A DNA stretch of 64,000 bases from positions 1 through 64,000 of the forward strand of contig JAFRXY010000041.1 in NCBI GenBank assembly GCA_017441385.1, in the 5' to 3' direction. Of this stretch, positions 18,001-26,100 are shown piece by piece. The DNA is from Clostridia bacterium (GTDB lineage Bacteria > Bacillota > Clostridia > Oscillospirales > Acutalibacteraceae). The stretch's first letter is position 1, and each line of letters starts with the position of its first letter. The notes below the pieces were generated by a model. It was not told the origin of the DNA and made no database searches. It saw only the letters and a list, made by a program, of their open reading frames with translations. The position numbers and the translations under genes are program-made.

Positions 18001-18624
18001 TTCCTCCTCTTCGGGTTCTTCCTCCTCTTCGGGTTGTTCCTCCTCTTCGGGTTCTTCCTCCGTTGCGGGTTCTTCCTCCGCATCGGATTCTTCCTCCGTT
18101 ACGGGTTCTTCTTGGACTGAAGATTCTTCCTCCGTTACGGATTCTTCTTGGACTGAAGATTCTTCTTCGGCAGCGGGTTCTTCTTGAATAGAAGATTCTT
18201 CCTCTACTTGGGATTCTTCTTCCGCTTCGGAATTGTTTGTTTCCTCCGGAGAGTCATTTTCACTGTAACCGTGAACCATGACAAACCAGTGGCACAGCTT
18301 ATGGGTCATGCGCAGGCGCTGCTCCGCTTCTTCGGGGGTGATTTCACCGTCGTCGGAAAGCTCATCGAGTGAAAGAAGAATGTCTTCAATGGTGGCTATG
18401 ATCAGCTGATGGTTGCGAAGAAATTTTATCCTGTCTTTCTGGGTCACATCATCAGGGAGGGAAAGACCGTTGATTAAAAGCAGTTCATCCGAGATTCGTT
18501 CCCCTATAATCCGCAGGAAAACAGCACATTCACCCGGCGAAGTCTTTTCGCATTCCTCCGCCTTTGCGCCTATTTCCGCAATATCGCGCCATTTCGGCGA
18601 CATAAATTCAAAATTTGATGCCAT
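12034..18624 (-). CDS. giant DUF4011/DUF3320-type SF1 helicase-nuclease
   Basis: A 2196-residue multidomain protein. In order: an unassigned N-terminal region; a Glu/Pro-rich repetitive tract (about 131-236); a region typical of the family start (HIEVDLLPAINYALLHNG); a transglutaminase-like core (about 455-485, GTCMDLTLLYAA then GHIFAGVW); the DUF4011 segment (about 618); a superfamily 1 helicase split by a long insert, with Walker A HGPPGTGKSQT (about 919), VVFDEASQI (about 1536), GDPKQMPPTSFF (about 1566), VQGDERDVI and NVAVSRAR (about 1773); a Vsr/MTES_1575-like nuclease domain (about 1828-1890, with YRIDIGVVDP and ILLDG); and a DUF3320-like end. The helicase-nuclease layout suggests nucleic-acid cleavage in repair or defence against foreign DNA; that role is inference. 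AGGAGG lies six bases before the ATG. Confidence 0.85.
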   Translation of the reverse strand: MASNFEFMSPKWRDIAEIGAKAEECEKTSPGECAVFLRIIGERISDELLLINGLSLPDDVTQKDRIKFLRNHQLIIATIEDILLSLDELSDDGEITPEEAEQRLRMTHKLCHWFVMVHGYSENDSPEETNNSEAEEESQVEEESSIQEEPAAEEESSVQEESVTEEESSVQEEPVTEEESDAEEEPATEEEPEEEEQPEEEEEPEEEEEPEEEEEPEEEEEPEVEEEPEAEEEPSEPVEELTDKIHIEVDLLPAINYALLHNGLRIIRSLTIRNDSQEALSDVELRITSEPALSLPFTQHIDVLPAGRPVTFTGVKIIPDGNFLAGITEKISGVLSVSLVRGEKTLFCEHTEITALAFDQWHGLTVYPELLCAFVTPNHPVIAGITARAAELLGKWTDDPSLDAYQSNDPNRVLKQAAAVYGAIQEQNIVYSVPPASFEEIGQRIRLCDTVMEQKLGTCMDLTLLYAAVLEAIGLHPLLILLKGHIFAGVWLEELTFPETVQDDASLITKRLANGINEIAVVECTALSAKEEAVTFDDAQKAAEKQLADLTAVQCFIDVNRARLSGVKPIPMRIPTENGWKVERPLLTEDELTAAPKEMDSAVVLDIQEDDTPVTRKTRWERKLLDLGLRNSLINLRLSKTLIPLLTSSVDDLEDCLFEGEDFKIMPRPADWKQVELGFDNMHDLGAFASVIQSEFKNHRLRSALNENDLAKTIKELYRSAKSALEENGANTLYMAMGLLRWYENPRSTKPRYAPIILVPVEIVRKSAAQGYVVRLRDDEPQINVTILEKLKQDFNIEIKGLNVLPEDEHGIDTRKVFTIVRKAVMEQKNWDVLESAYIGIFSFSQFVMWNDIRSRYDDLAKNKIVSSLMEGKLEWEAEEMNIGEEVDESGVFLPMSADASQLFAIKAASEGKSFVLHGPPGTGKSQTITALIANALAQGKSVLFVAEKMAALEVVERRLDKIGIGDFCLELHSNKAKKKSVLEQLRRASEVTKGQPAQVYENKANQIAGIRAELNEYVRELHKERKCGRTLYQLINEYEANKDYPDITAPEYNVLDVIDREKADEQSVLLQRVTAAAKSVGHPKDHPLSGVKTASYSQQLRMTLPEKIAAYKAALETLQNALEKFTAEVDIPADSFAELSAVNEFAAEMKNWLNFPGAWAQAENPALFFSQIQEMCLHFANANQQSSMLAQYWRSEFLLLDGISLLGEYRTAAAKWFLPRMLGINSLCKKLLPYSIGAIHKGQLENHILALMNYRSEMNAAKTLFDQYGESLGRLYNGNATDWNGISMSCASAKQSADRLDAAFGGSDFRVKYCGRPELREETDGVTASFSPAMEAKSALDDIIDTSAAPDGNWIASQIAICDNVTNHFDELKEWITWNAISQEAVKCGMGCVVEAYRQGLSHEEAAGAFRKIISKTLAMGIIDSVPVLSGFSGAVFNEKIEQFRQMDADLTNLTKKEIYCRLASKVPNFAKEAAQSSELGILQKAIRSGGRGLSIRKLFDQIPNMLPRLCPCMLMSPISAAQYLAPNREPFDLVVFDEASQITTSKAVGALARGKNAVIVGDPKQMPPTSFFATNTVDEDNIDDEDLESILDDCLALNMPQTHLLWHYRSRHESLIAFSNRHFYENKLYTFPSVNDREAKVRLVHTEGFFDRGKSRQNRAEAEAVINELKRRCHDRKDSKLSVGVVTFNINQQNLIDDLLIDACKEDSALENWVNKGSEPLFIKNLENVQGDERDVILFSIGYGPDKEGHVSMNFGPLNRDGGWRRLNVAVSRARCEMVVFSTLEPEQIDLNRTNAEGVAALRSFLEYAAGKDRFSEEFTAAGERDDIEVVSKAICAALAESGYETQRNVGHSQYRIDIGVVDPNAPDRYLLGILLDGATYRDSKTTRDRELAQISVLQSLGWRIARIWSMDWWDNSRKELARLLDSVRNAAEQSKAEAEQSDETVEEAAEESCSETGENNVQATSEGTEKSAEAEEKTEDEPEIIPDAPAPIVSANVVPYTAAELKSIPLTNDDFVQPACKKMIKDAIKAVIDCEAPVSEARLSRRVIQSFGITRSTAKIQNHLSGIIDSLGLQSTIQYEDRFIWGKEQNPDEYRLIRTNGEGENKRDVKEIPPQESANAVCHVLHEQISMSRDDLIRESARLMNFTRVTANVSAVFDAAIQYADTKGFLSIDDNGNYKLSGSGSAYAESFNG
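17915..18235 (-). repeat. Glu/Pro-rich in-frame tandem repeats
   Basis: Within the helicase gene an 18-bp unit (plus-strand GGTTCTTCCTCCTCTTCG) is repeated about five times almost perfectly between about 17959 and 18056, flanked by diverged copies. It encodes runs of Glu with a regular Pro. Near-identical copies beside diverged ones point to recent slippage, so repeat number probably varies between strains. Confidence 0.85.
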
Positions 18625-18662
18625 ATTCAGCCTCCTGTATTCTGATAACTTCGTACTCTTCC

Positions 18663-18691
18663 ATCATATCACGTCCGGATATTTTTTTCAA
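18663..18691 (-). promoter_or_regulatory. probable promoter of the helicase gene
   Basis: On the minus strand TTGAAA (18686-18691) and TATGAT (18663-18668) are 17 bp apart, about 40 bp before the start codon. Confidence 0.6.
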
Positions 18692-18775
18692 TATTTTTCA
18701 ATAATATATGCAAATGAATTTGAAAAAATCAGATGAATTTCTATTCTTAATCTTTGAAACAAAATCGAAATATAC

Positions 18776-18804
18776 TTGACAATCCTATACCACGATGTTA
18801 TAAT
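18776..18804 (+). promoter_or_regulatory. promoter of the ABC-2 exporter operon
   Basis: TTGACA (18776-18781), 17 bp, TATAAT (18799-18804): both hexamers are perfect consensus. The first gene starts 62 bp downstream. No operator-like palindrome is obvious, so the operon may be strongly constitutive. Confidence 0.85.
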
Positions 18805-18865
18805 TATTTTTCTGCTCAAAAAGAGCGCACAATTTAAATCATTCATACAATCGGGAGGGAATCAA

Positions 18866-19651
18866 ATGATCGAAATGAAAAACATCCGCAAAACCTACCG
18901 GGTCGCCAAGCGGAACGCCGGGTTCCGGGAAGCAGTCAGATCCTTCTTTCAAAGGGACTGTGAAACAATCACTGCACTGGACGACGTGAGCTTTTCCATT
19001 GAAGACGGTGAAACAGTGGGCTATATCGGCCCCAACGGAGCCGGAAAGAGCACCACCATCAAAATTCTCAGCGGCATTCTCATCCCCGACAGCGGCGAAT
19101 GTCTGGTGGACGGCCGCGTACCGTGGAAGAACCGGATTGAACACGTTGCCGGAATCGGCGTGGTCTTCGGGCAGCGTTCGCAGCTCTGGTGGGACGTACC
19201 GGTCGCCGATTCATTTGAGCTGCTGCGGGATATCTATTCCATTCCGCCCGATCTTTTCCTGCGCAACAGGGAAGAACTGACCGAACTGCTTGACCTCGGC
19301 GAAATCCTGCGCACCCCCGCCCGTCAGCTTTCACTGGGGCAGAGAATGCGCTGTGAAATCGCCGCTTCGCTGCTGCATTCCCCTGATATACTCTTTCTCG
19401 ACGAACCTACCATCGGGCTGGACGCGGTTTCCAAAATAGCCGTGAGGGAGTTTATCGTAAAACTCAACAGCGAGAGAAAAACGACAATCATTCTCACCAC
19501 TCACGACATGCAGGATATAGAAGCTATCACAAAACGCATTATTCTGATAGGCAAGGGAAAAATTCTGCTTGACGGTGATATCAGCGACATTTCTGGAAGC
19601 GGCGGCATTGACCGCACAGTGGCGGAGCTATACCGCGCCTACGAGATATGA
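18866..19651 (+). CDS. ABC transporter ATPase (COG4586-like)
   Basis: ATP-binding subunit of an ABC-2-type exporter, 261 residues. Walker A GPNGAGKST (about 58), signature LSLGQRMRCEIA (about 160), Walker B ILFLDEPTIGLD (about 178) and the switch His in TTHDMQDIEA are all intact. The GQRSQLWWDVPV segment after the Q-loop is typical of the subgroup that pairs with two unlike permeases. The frame is open upstream, but the ATG at 18866 follows GGGAGGG at ideal spacing and starts in the conserved region. First gene of a three-gene operon; the substrate is unknown. Confidence 0.9.
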   Translation: MIEMKNIRKTYRVAKRNAGFREAVRSFFQRDCETITALDDVSFSIEDGETVGYIGPNGAGKSTTIKILSGILIPDSGECLVDGRVPWKNRIEHVAGIGVVFGQRSQLWWDVPVADSFELLRDIYSIPPDLFLRNREELTELLDLGEILRTPARQLSLGQRMRCEIAASLLHSPDILFLDEPTIGLDAVSKIAVREFIVKLNSERKTTIILTTHDMQDIEAITKRIILIGKGKILLDGDISDISGSGGIDRTVAELYRAYEI

Positions 19652-19669
19652 TGGACGGAGGTGAATGCC

Positions 19670-20503
19670 ATGACTGCTTTACCCGGATTCCTTTCCAAGT
19701 GGAAGAAATACATCTCTTTTTTCCGGCTGCGTTTTGCCATGGGACTGCAATACCGCACCGCCGCTTTAGCCGGCATTGCGACACAGTTTGTCTGGGGATT
19801 TATGGAGATCAGTGTTTTTTATGCCTTCAACAAAACTGACCCTGCCGCATTTCCGATGGGATTTGATCAGCTTGCTTCCTACATATGGATGCAGCAGGCG
19901 TTTCTCGCGCTGTTTATGACATGGTTCATGGAGAATGAAATATTTGACAGCATTATGGACGGTAATATCTGCTATGAACTATGCAGGCCGATTGACATTT
20001 ATGACATGTGGTTTGCGAGGAGCATTGCCAACCGCACGGCAAGAGCCTCGCTGCGATGCATTCCGATTCTGCTGGTGGCATTCTTCCTTCCCAAGCCCTA
20101 TGCCATGACGCTGCCGACCGACTTTTTGACATTCCTCTGCTTTGCCGTGGCAATGCTCCTTGGAATGACGGTGACGGCGACGGCGTGCATGCTGATCTAT
20201 ATGCTCTCCTTCTTTACCGTATCCCCACAGGGACTCAAAATTATCTTCACCATGACCGCCGAACTGTTGCAGGGAAGTGTGATACCTCTCCCCTTCTTCC
20301 CGCCGCGTGTACAAAAACTTATCGAACTTCTGCCCTTCGCAGCGATGGAAAACGTGCCGCTGCGCATTTACAGCGGTCACATCAGCGGGGGCGCGGCAGT
20401 GAAAGCCATGCTGTTGCAAGTGCTTTGGATCACGGTCCTTATTGCCATCGGCAAATTCATCTGCCGCAGGGCTATGAAGAAAATCACGTTGCAGGGAGGT
20501 TGA
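19670..20503 (+). CDS. ABC-2 permease subunit (COG4587-like)
   Basis: Integral membrane subunit of 277 residues with about six predicted membrane spans. It pairs with the preceding ATPase and following permease. The ATG at 19670 is preferred to a GTG three codons earlier because GGAGG lies eight bases before it. Segments such as FVWGFMEISVFYAF and the loop with FDSIMDGNICYELCRP, which precedes a cytoplasmic coupling region, resemble the uncharacterised permeases found with COG4586 ATPases. Six bases separate its stop from the next start. Confidence 0.82.
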   Translation: MTALPGFLSKWKKYISFFRLRFAMGLQYRTAALAGIATQFVWGFMEISVFYAFNKTDPAAFPMGFDQLASYIWMQQAFLALFMTWFMENEIFDSIMDGNICYELCRPIDIYDMWFARSIANRTARASLRCIPILLVAFFLPKPYAMTLPTDFLTFLCFAVAMLLGMTVTATACMLIYMLSFFTVSPQGLKIIFTMTAELLQGSVIPLPFFPPRVQKLIELLPFAAMENVPLRIYSGHISGGAAVKAMLLQVLWITVLIAIGKFICRRAMKKITLQGG

Positions 20504-20509
20504 TGAAAG

Positions 20510-21322
20510 TTGAAAACTGAAAAAAGACCATACAAAATACCTGCTGCAAAGCTCTACCTGCATTATGTCTCGATACAGATTCGCAGCATGATGCAGTACA
20601 AAAAATCATTCATTATGAATGTGCTCGGTCAGTTTCTTGCCTCCTTCAACGCCTTTGCGGGACTGCACTTTCTCTTCATGCGGTTTCATTCCATCGCCGG
20701 CTATTCCTACAGCGAGGTGCTGCTTTGTTTTTCCGTCACGCTGATGGAATTTTCACTTGCGGAATGCGTGGCAAGAGGATTTGACAGCTTTTCCAAAATC
20801 GTACGGCAGGGTGCCTTTGACAGAATCATGACCCGCCCGCGGAATGAAATATTGCAGGTGCTGGGGAATAATTTTGAATTGACCCGAATCGGCAGAATGG
20901 TGCAGGCCGCCATTGTGTTTGTCTATGGGATTTCAAAAAGCGGAACAGAATGGAATGTTGACAGGGCAATGGCCGTGCTGTTCATGCTGATCGGCGGTAC
21001 CGGCGTATTCAGCGGTATCTTCCTGATCAACGCGGCGCTCTGCTTCTTCACGCTGGAAGGGCTGGAATTTATCAATATCTTCACCGACGGCGCGAGGGAA
21101 TACGGTCAGTACCCCATCGACATCTACGGCAAAAGAATGACCCGATTCTGCACATTCGTCATTCCCTACGCGCTGGTGCAGCTCTATCCGCTGAAATACC
21201 TCACCGGACGCAGCGACAATGTATTCTATATCTTTCTTCCGCTTGCGGCACTGCTCTTCCTCGTGCCCTGTTACGCGCTTTGGCGGTTCGGTGTAAGGAA
21301 ATACAAATCATCCGGCTCATAA
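20510..21322 (+). CDS. ABC-2 permease subunit (COG3694-like)
   Basis: Second permease of the exporter, 270 residues, about six spans, with the conserved cytoplasmic stretch around FDRIMTRPRNEILQVLG that matches the coupling helix of its partner. The start is TTG at 20510; GGAGG lies ten bases upstream, while the nearby ATG at 20503 opens only five codons. The operon ends at the hairpin after 21322. The three-gene form is typical of exporters for lipids, polyketides or peptides, with no substrate indicated here. Confidence 0.82.
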   Translation: MKTEKRPYKIPAAKLYLHYVSIQIRSMMQYKKSFIMNVLGQFLASFNAFAGLHFLFMRFHSIAGYSYSEVLLCFSVTLMEFSLAECVARGFDSFSKIVRQGAFDRIMTRPRNEILQVLGNNFELTRIGRMVQAAIVFVYGISKSGTEWNVDRAMAVLFMLIGGTGVFSGIFLINAALCFFTLEGLEFINIFTDGAREYGQYPIDIYGKRMTRFCTFVIPYALVQLYPLKYLTGRSDNVFYIFLPLAALLFLVPCYALWRFGVRKYKSSGS

Positions 21323-21333
21323 AACATGAAAAA

Positions 21334-21378
21334 AATTCCCGCAGACGCCTCCTGCTTTGAGGTGCTGCGGGAATTTTG
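21334..21378. terminator. bidirectional terminator between convergent genes
   Basis: A perfect 11-bp stem (21334-21344 with 21365-21375) separates the exporter operon from the convergent pyruvyl-transferase gene. The minus strand continues into TTTTTTTC, the plus strand into TTTTG, so it serves mostly the minus-strand gene and probably both. Confidence 0.85.
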
Positions 21379-21384
21379 CGATAT

Positions 21385-22743
21385 TTACTTGAAAATCTTC
21401 TTCTTGATGCGGCACAGCTTTTTATAGACCCTTACCACAAACAGCCTGTTGATTTTTTCAGTCTCTTTTTTCAGTCGCGCAATTTCCTTGTCCTTCTTTT
21501 CACAGTCCTTTTTGAGCTGCTTGAATTCCTTATCCTTTTTCTTCATTTCCACAAATCGGGAAAGGTAATGCTTTTCGCCCTTCTGCACCTTCAGAACAAG
21601 CTCGTCCGCGTCCTCCTGCAGGGAAACAGGGTCGTTCATAAGTTCTTTGCTGACCCTGTCAAAGTCAAATTTTTGCTCCGGATTCATTTCTATGCCCAAG
21701 AACTTGCCCATCAGCTCATACAGGAAGTCGTACAGGCTCATCATGTATTTCCGGTCTTTTTTATAGCCCGGATCGTCCTGAATCTCAAGCAGCCTGTTCA
21801 GGGCGTATTCCGCGCTCCATTCATCAAAAGAAGCCGCCCGGTCGGGATAGCCTATGTTCTGATAAAAGAAAGGTATCTTGTCATTCCACACCAGATTGAC
21901 GGAAGGCACGTCCAGCGCGTAGGAAATGATAGAAGAGTGCATTCTGATAGCGGCTACCGATGAAAAACCGTAGATGGTTTCCACAAGTTCCCTTGTGGAC
22001 TGCGGAATGATGATGCGCTCCTTCGGTATTTCGTATTCCTTGGCAAAATAGAGCAGAGAATTGTTGTCGAGGAAACTGCCGTTGGTGTAGAAGTAATATT
22101 CGGTTCCCCGCTCCTCTAGAAGCATTTTCATGTCATTCATGTATTTCATCTCATCGCCAAGTTTCCACGGTTTGCCGTTATCGGCGAATAGCCCTCCGCG
22201 GACGGTATTGATTCCCACGACGGTTTTGCCATCGGGACGGCTGCGCTTCACAAGATGGGAATGATAAATGTATTCCGACCACACCGCCGGATCGCAGACC
22301 TGAATGATCTCGTAAGCGCAGTTTTTCGCGTATCTGCGGAAAAGATCGGGATTTTCACGAACCGAAACGGCATAGAAGCATTTGCGTTCAAGCATTTCGC
22401 TCAGAAGGTGTTCGTTTTCCGGGGTGGCGCCCATGTTATTCACGCCAATCGAGGACAGCACCACCGGCACGCCGCATTCATCCGCCATGCGGGTGATTTC
22501 CTCCATATAATCGTAGTAGTGCATGTAATTGATACCGAAAAGTCCGCCGCCCGCAAAGAAGATCAGATCAGACTGACCGATCAGTTCTCTGTCGGCGGAT
22601 TTCAGCGACATCTTGATCAGCTCAACAGAGGAAAGATCCACTCCCAGATTTTTCAGCGCGGTGCGCAGGAGCTTTTCAAAGCAGATTCTGATCAGATTAT
22701 CACCGAAATTATCATCAATGCACGATACAACAAGTATTTTCAA
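21385..22743 (-). CDS. polysaccharide pyruvyl transferase family protein
   Basis: A 452-residue protein with the PS_pyruv_trans fold, which adds pyruvate ketals to cell-surface sugars. The start (MKILVVSCIDDNFGDNLI), the glycine-rich FFAGGGLFGINY, VPVVLSSIGVNN, the ARG-like CDPAVWSE segment, and the later SSVAAIRMHSSIISYAL and VNLVWNDKI are characteristic. The last 75 residues form a highly charged Lys/Glu coiled coil that the core family lacks, perhaps for membrane or partner binding. The start is TTG, seven bases after AGGAAG. It is a single gene with its own promoter; no polymerase or other sugar genes are adjacent. Confidence 0.85.
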   Translation of the reverse strand: MKILVVSCIDDNFGDNLIRICFEKLLRTALKNLGVDLSSVELIKMSLKSADRELIGQSDLIFFAGGGLFGINYMHYYDYMEEITRMADECGVPVVLSSIGVNNMGATPENEHLLSEMLERKCFYAVSVRENPDLFRRYAKNCAYEIIQVCDPAVWSEYIYHSHLVKRSRPDGKTVVGINTVRGGLFADNGKPWKLGDEMKYMNDMKMLLEERGTEYYFYTNGSFLDNNSLLYFAKEYEIPKERIIIPQSTRELVETIYGFSSVAAIRMHSSIISYALDVPSVNLVWNDKIPFFYQNIGYPDRAASFDEWSAEYALNRLLEIQDDPGYKKDRKYMMSLYDFLYELMGKFLGIEMNPEQKFDFDRVSKELMNDPVSLQEDADELVLKVQKGEKHYLSRFVEMKKKDKEFKQLKKDCEKKDKEIARLKKETEKINRLFVVRVYKKLCRIKKKIFK

Positions 22744-22792
22744 TTCAACTTCCTGCTTTCATATAAAAGTGTCGGAAACCTTATACTTTTTT

Positions 22793-22821
22793 ATTTTACA
22801 TTTATAAAGTCAATTTGTCAA
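22793..22821 (-). promoter_or_regulatory. promoter of the pyruvyl-transferase gene
   Basis: On the minus strand a perfect TTGACA (22816-22821), 17 bp, and TAAAAT (22793-22798), 50 bp before the start. Confidence 0.7.
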
Positions 22822-22934
22822 TTTTTTTTAATATTTTTTTTATTTTTTACAATTCAATTTTCATTATAAATGTCTGTTGTTCAAATTGCTAAGATGGGCA
22901 AATTGACGAACAAAAAAATTATTTTTCAAAGCGC

Positions 22935-22963
22935 TTGACAAATTTAAAGTCTTGTGTTATATT
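22935..22963 (+). promoter_or_regulatory. rpoBC promoter
   Basis: TTGACA (22935-22940), 17 bp, TATATT (22958-22963). This starts a leader of about 220 nt before rpoB. Many bacteria express rpoB from the rplJL promoter, but no ribosomal protein gene is present upstream here. Confidence 0.85.
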
Positions 22964-22994
22964 TATTTAATAGCTTAAAATGGGGAAAGTAGCC

Positions 22995-23055
22995 GCAGGT
23001 TTTTTGAGGTAAAAACTGCTTTTTTGAGGGTCGAAATGGTAAAAAATCCTCAAAA
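22995..23055 (+). promoter_or_regulatory. possible attenuator in the rpoB leader
   Basis: The leader holds a hairpin (GCAG 22995-22998 with CTGC 23016-23019, extended through T5/A5) followed at once by TTTTTT (23020-23025), the shape of an intrinsic terminator. The segment TTTTTTGAGG occurs twice (23000-23009 and 23020-23029), and either copy can pair with CCTCAAAA (23048-23055), which would exclude the terminator. Such alternatives suggest control of RNA polymerase synthesis by premature termination. The fold and the regulation are inference; the repeats and pairings are visible. Confidence 0.45.
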
Positions 23056-23193
23056 TAGTTTATCTTTACCAAAAAATCAAATCGCTATCACCGAAAATTC
23101 TCATAGTGATATTGCACAAACTTTCTTCACGATGGGCGCGACGATATTTTTTTCAGTTTTCCGAAGTATTCTGAATGGAGTGAAGCTAACAAA

Positions 23194-26100
23194 ATGGTGA
23201 ATGTCACAAAAGTTCAAAACGGCAGAAATACCCGAATGTCCTTTTCCAAAATCACCGAAGTGCTGGAAATGCCAAATCTCATCGAGGTACAGAAGAATTC
23301 CTACCAGTGGTTTCTTGACCGCGGACTGAAGGAAATCTTTGAGGATTCCTCCGGGATTGTGGATCACACCGGCAACCTTCTGCTCGAATTCATCGATTTC
23401 CGTATCAATTACGAGCCGAAGTATACCATCAAGGAGTGCAAGCTCCGCGACACTACCTATTCCGCCACGCTTTATGTCACCGCACGCCTGACAAACAGGG
23501 AAACAGGCTACATGAGTGAGCAGGAGGTCTACATGGGCGAATTCCCGCTCATGACTCCCAGCGGCACCTTTGTCATCAACGGCGCGGAGCGCGTGATTGT
23601 TTCCCAGCTTGTCCGTTCTCCCGGCGTATACTACAAAATGGAGCACGACAAGTCGGGCAAAGAACTGTTCTACACCACCGTCATTCCCAACAGAGGCGCA
23701 TGGCTGGAGTACGAGAACGACGTCAATGACGTTTTCTATGTAAGGATTGACAAAAACCGCAAACTGCCCATCACCACCTTCATTCGTTCCCTGGGACTTT
23801 CCACCAACGAGGATATCTATGAATACTTCGGTCATGACGAGCGCATCGAGCAGACCATCGCCAAGGAAGCCACTCTCACCAAGGAGGGCATAAAGAATTC
23901 CGACGACGCCTGCATCGAAGTCTTCAAGAAGCTGCGTCCCGGCGAACCCCCCACAGTGGAAACCGCCCGCAACTACATCGAGGATATGTTCTTCAATCCT
24001 CACAAATACGACATTTCCCGCGTCGGCCGCCATAAGTACAACCAGAAGCTCTGTCTCGGCTATCGGCTGGTAGGACACAGAGTCACCAAGCCCATCGTCA
24101 ATTTCTTCACCGGAGAAATTGTCGCCGAAGCCGGCGAAATGATCAACAAGGCAAAGGCGGAGGAAATCAACAACTGCGGCGCCAGCGTGGCCTTCATCCA
24201 GCTGGAAAACGAGAAGGAAATCAAGATCATCTCCAACGGCATGGTCGATATCACGGAATATGTCGATTTCGACGTGAAGGCTGAATGCGGCATCGAAGAA
24301 AAGGTCAGCGTCGTGGTGCTCAAAGACATTCTTGACACCTGCGAGACCGACGACGAGATCAAAGAAGCCGTTATCGAGCGCAAGAACGAGCTGATTCCCA
24401 AGCACATTACCCGCGACGATATCTTTGCCACCGTCAATTACTTCAACTGTGTTGCCAACGGCGTGGGTACCCTTGACGATATCGACCATCTCGGCAACAG
24501 AAGAATCCGTTCCGTCGGTGAGCTTCTCCAGAACCAGTTCCGGATCGGATTTGCCCGCCTTGAAAAAGGCGTAAGGGAGAAAATGAGCATCAACGACATA
24601 GACAAGATGACTCCCACAACCCTGATCAACAGCCGTCCCGTCAACGCGGCCATCAAGGAATTCTTCGGCACTTCTCCCCTTTCGCAGTTCATGGATCAGA
24701 ACAATCCTCTTGCGGAACTGACCCACAAGAGAAGACTGTCCGCCCTTGGCCCCGGCGGTTTGTCGAGAGACCGCGCGGGATTTGAAGTGCGCGACGTTCA
24801 CTACAGCCACTACGGGCGCATGTGCCCGATTGAAACCCCTGAAGGCCCGAACATCGGTCTGATTTCCTACCTCGCCACCTATGCCCGTATCAATGAATAC
24901 GGATTTATCGAGGCTCCCTTCCGCAAGGTCGACAAGGAGACCGGCAGGGTCACCGATGAAGTCAGATACATGAGCGCCGACGTGGAGGACGAATTCATCG
25001 TCGCTCAGGCAAACGAACCGCTCGATGAGAACGGGCACTTCATCAAGCCCAGAGCGACGGCAAGGTTCAGAGGCGAATTCCTCGAGATCGAAGTCAACCG
25101 AATCGACTACATGGACGTTTCGCCCAAGATGCTTGTTTCGGTCGCTACCGCCATGATTCCCTTCCTTGAGAACGACGACGCCAACCGTGCTCTCATGGGC
25201 TCCAACATGCAGAAGCAGGCTGTCCCGCTTATCCGCTGCGAGGCGCCTATTGTGGGCACCGGCATGGAATACAAGGCCGGCGTTGACTCGGGCAACTGCG
25301 TGCTTGCCAAGCATGCCGGCACCGTCACTTACGTCTGCGCCGATGAAATCAGAATCAAGCAGGACGGCAGCGATGAAATCGACACCTATCATATTATCAA
25401 ATTCATGCGCTCCAACCAGGGCAACTGCTTCAACCAGACCCCTATCGTCAGCTACGGCGAGCATGTCAATGAAGGCGATGTCATTGCCGACGGTCCTTCC
25501 ACACAGAACGGTGAGATTTCGCTGGGCAAGAATGTGCTCATCGGCTTCATGACATGGGAAGGCTACAACTATGAAGACGCCGTTCTGCTCAATGAAAAGA
25601 TCGTGCGCGATGACGTCTTCACTTCCATACACATCGCGGAATTTGAAACCGAAGCCAGAGATACCAAGCTCGGGCCGGAAAACATCACTTCCGATATTCC
25701 CAATGTCAGCGACGACGCTTTGAAGAACCTCGACGAGGAAGGCATCGTCCATATCGGCGCGGAAGTCCACGCCGGCGATATTCTCGTCGGAAAGGTCACG
25801 CCAAAGGGCGAAACCGAACTCACCGCCGAGGAAAGACTGCTCCGCGCTATCTTCGGCGAAAAAGCCCGCGAAGTGCGCGATACTTCCCTCAAAGTGCCTC
25901 ACGGAGAAAGCGGCATTGTCGTTGATGTGCAGGTATTCACCAAGGAGAACTGCGACGAGCTTTCCCCCGGCGTCAACAAGGTGGTAAGAGTTTATCTGGC
26001 TCAGAAGAGAAAGATCAGCGTAGGCGACAAGATGGCAGGCCGCCACGGAAACAAGGGCGTTGTTTCAAGAATTCTTCCCGTGGAGGATATGCCCTTCCTG

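Noticed and set aside
17915-18235. Short regular repeats as a possible CRISPR array.
   Set aside because: The units are in frame, without spacers, and encode a Glu/Pro tract.
24660-24840. Possible rifampicin-resistance substitutions in rpoB.
   Set aside because: The pocket residues ([22 protein letters not shown]) are the sensitive type.
23101-26046. A 981-codon open frame on the strand opposite rpoB, and long frames opposite rpoC (28117-30162) and the YhaN-like gene (1243-2520).
   Set aside because: These lie wholly antisense to well-identified genes, have repetitive low-quality translations, no ribosome-binding site and no recognised domain; they are mirror frames of GC-biased codons.
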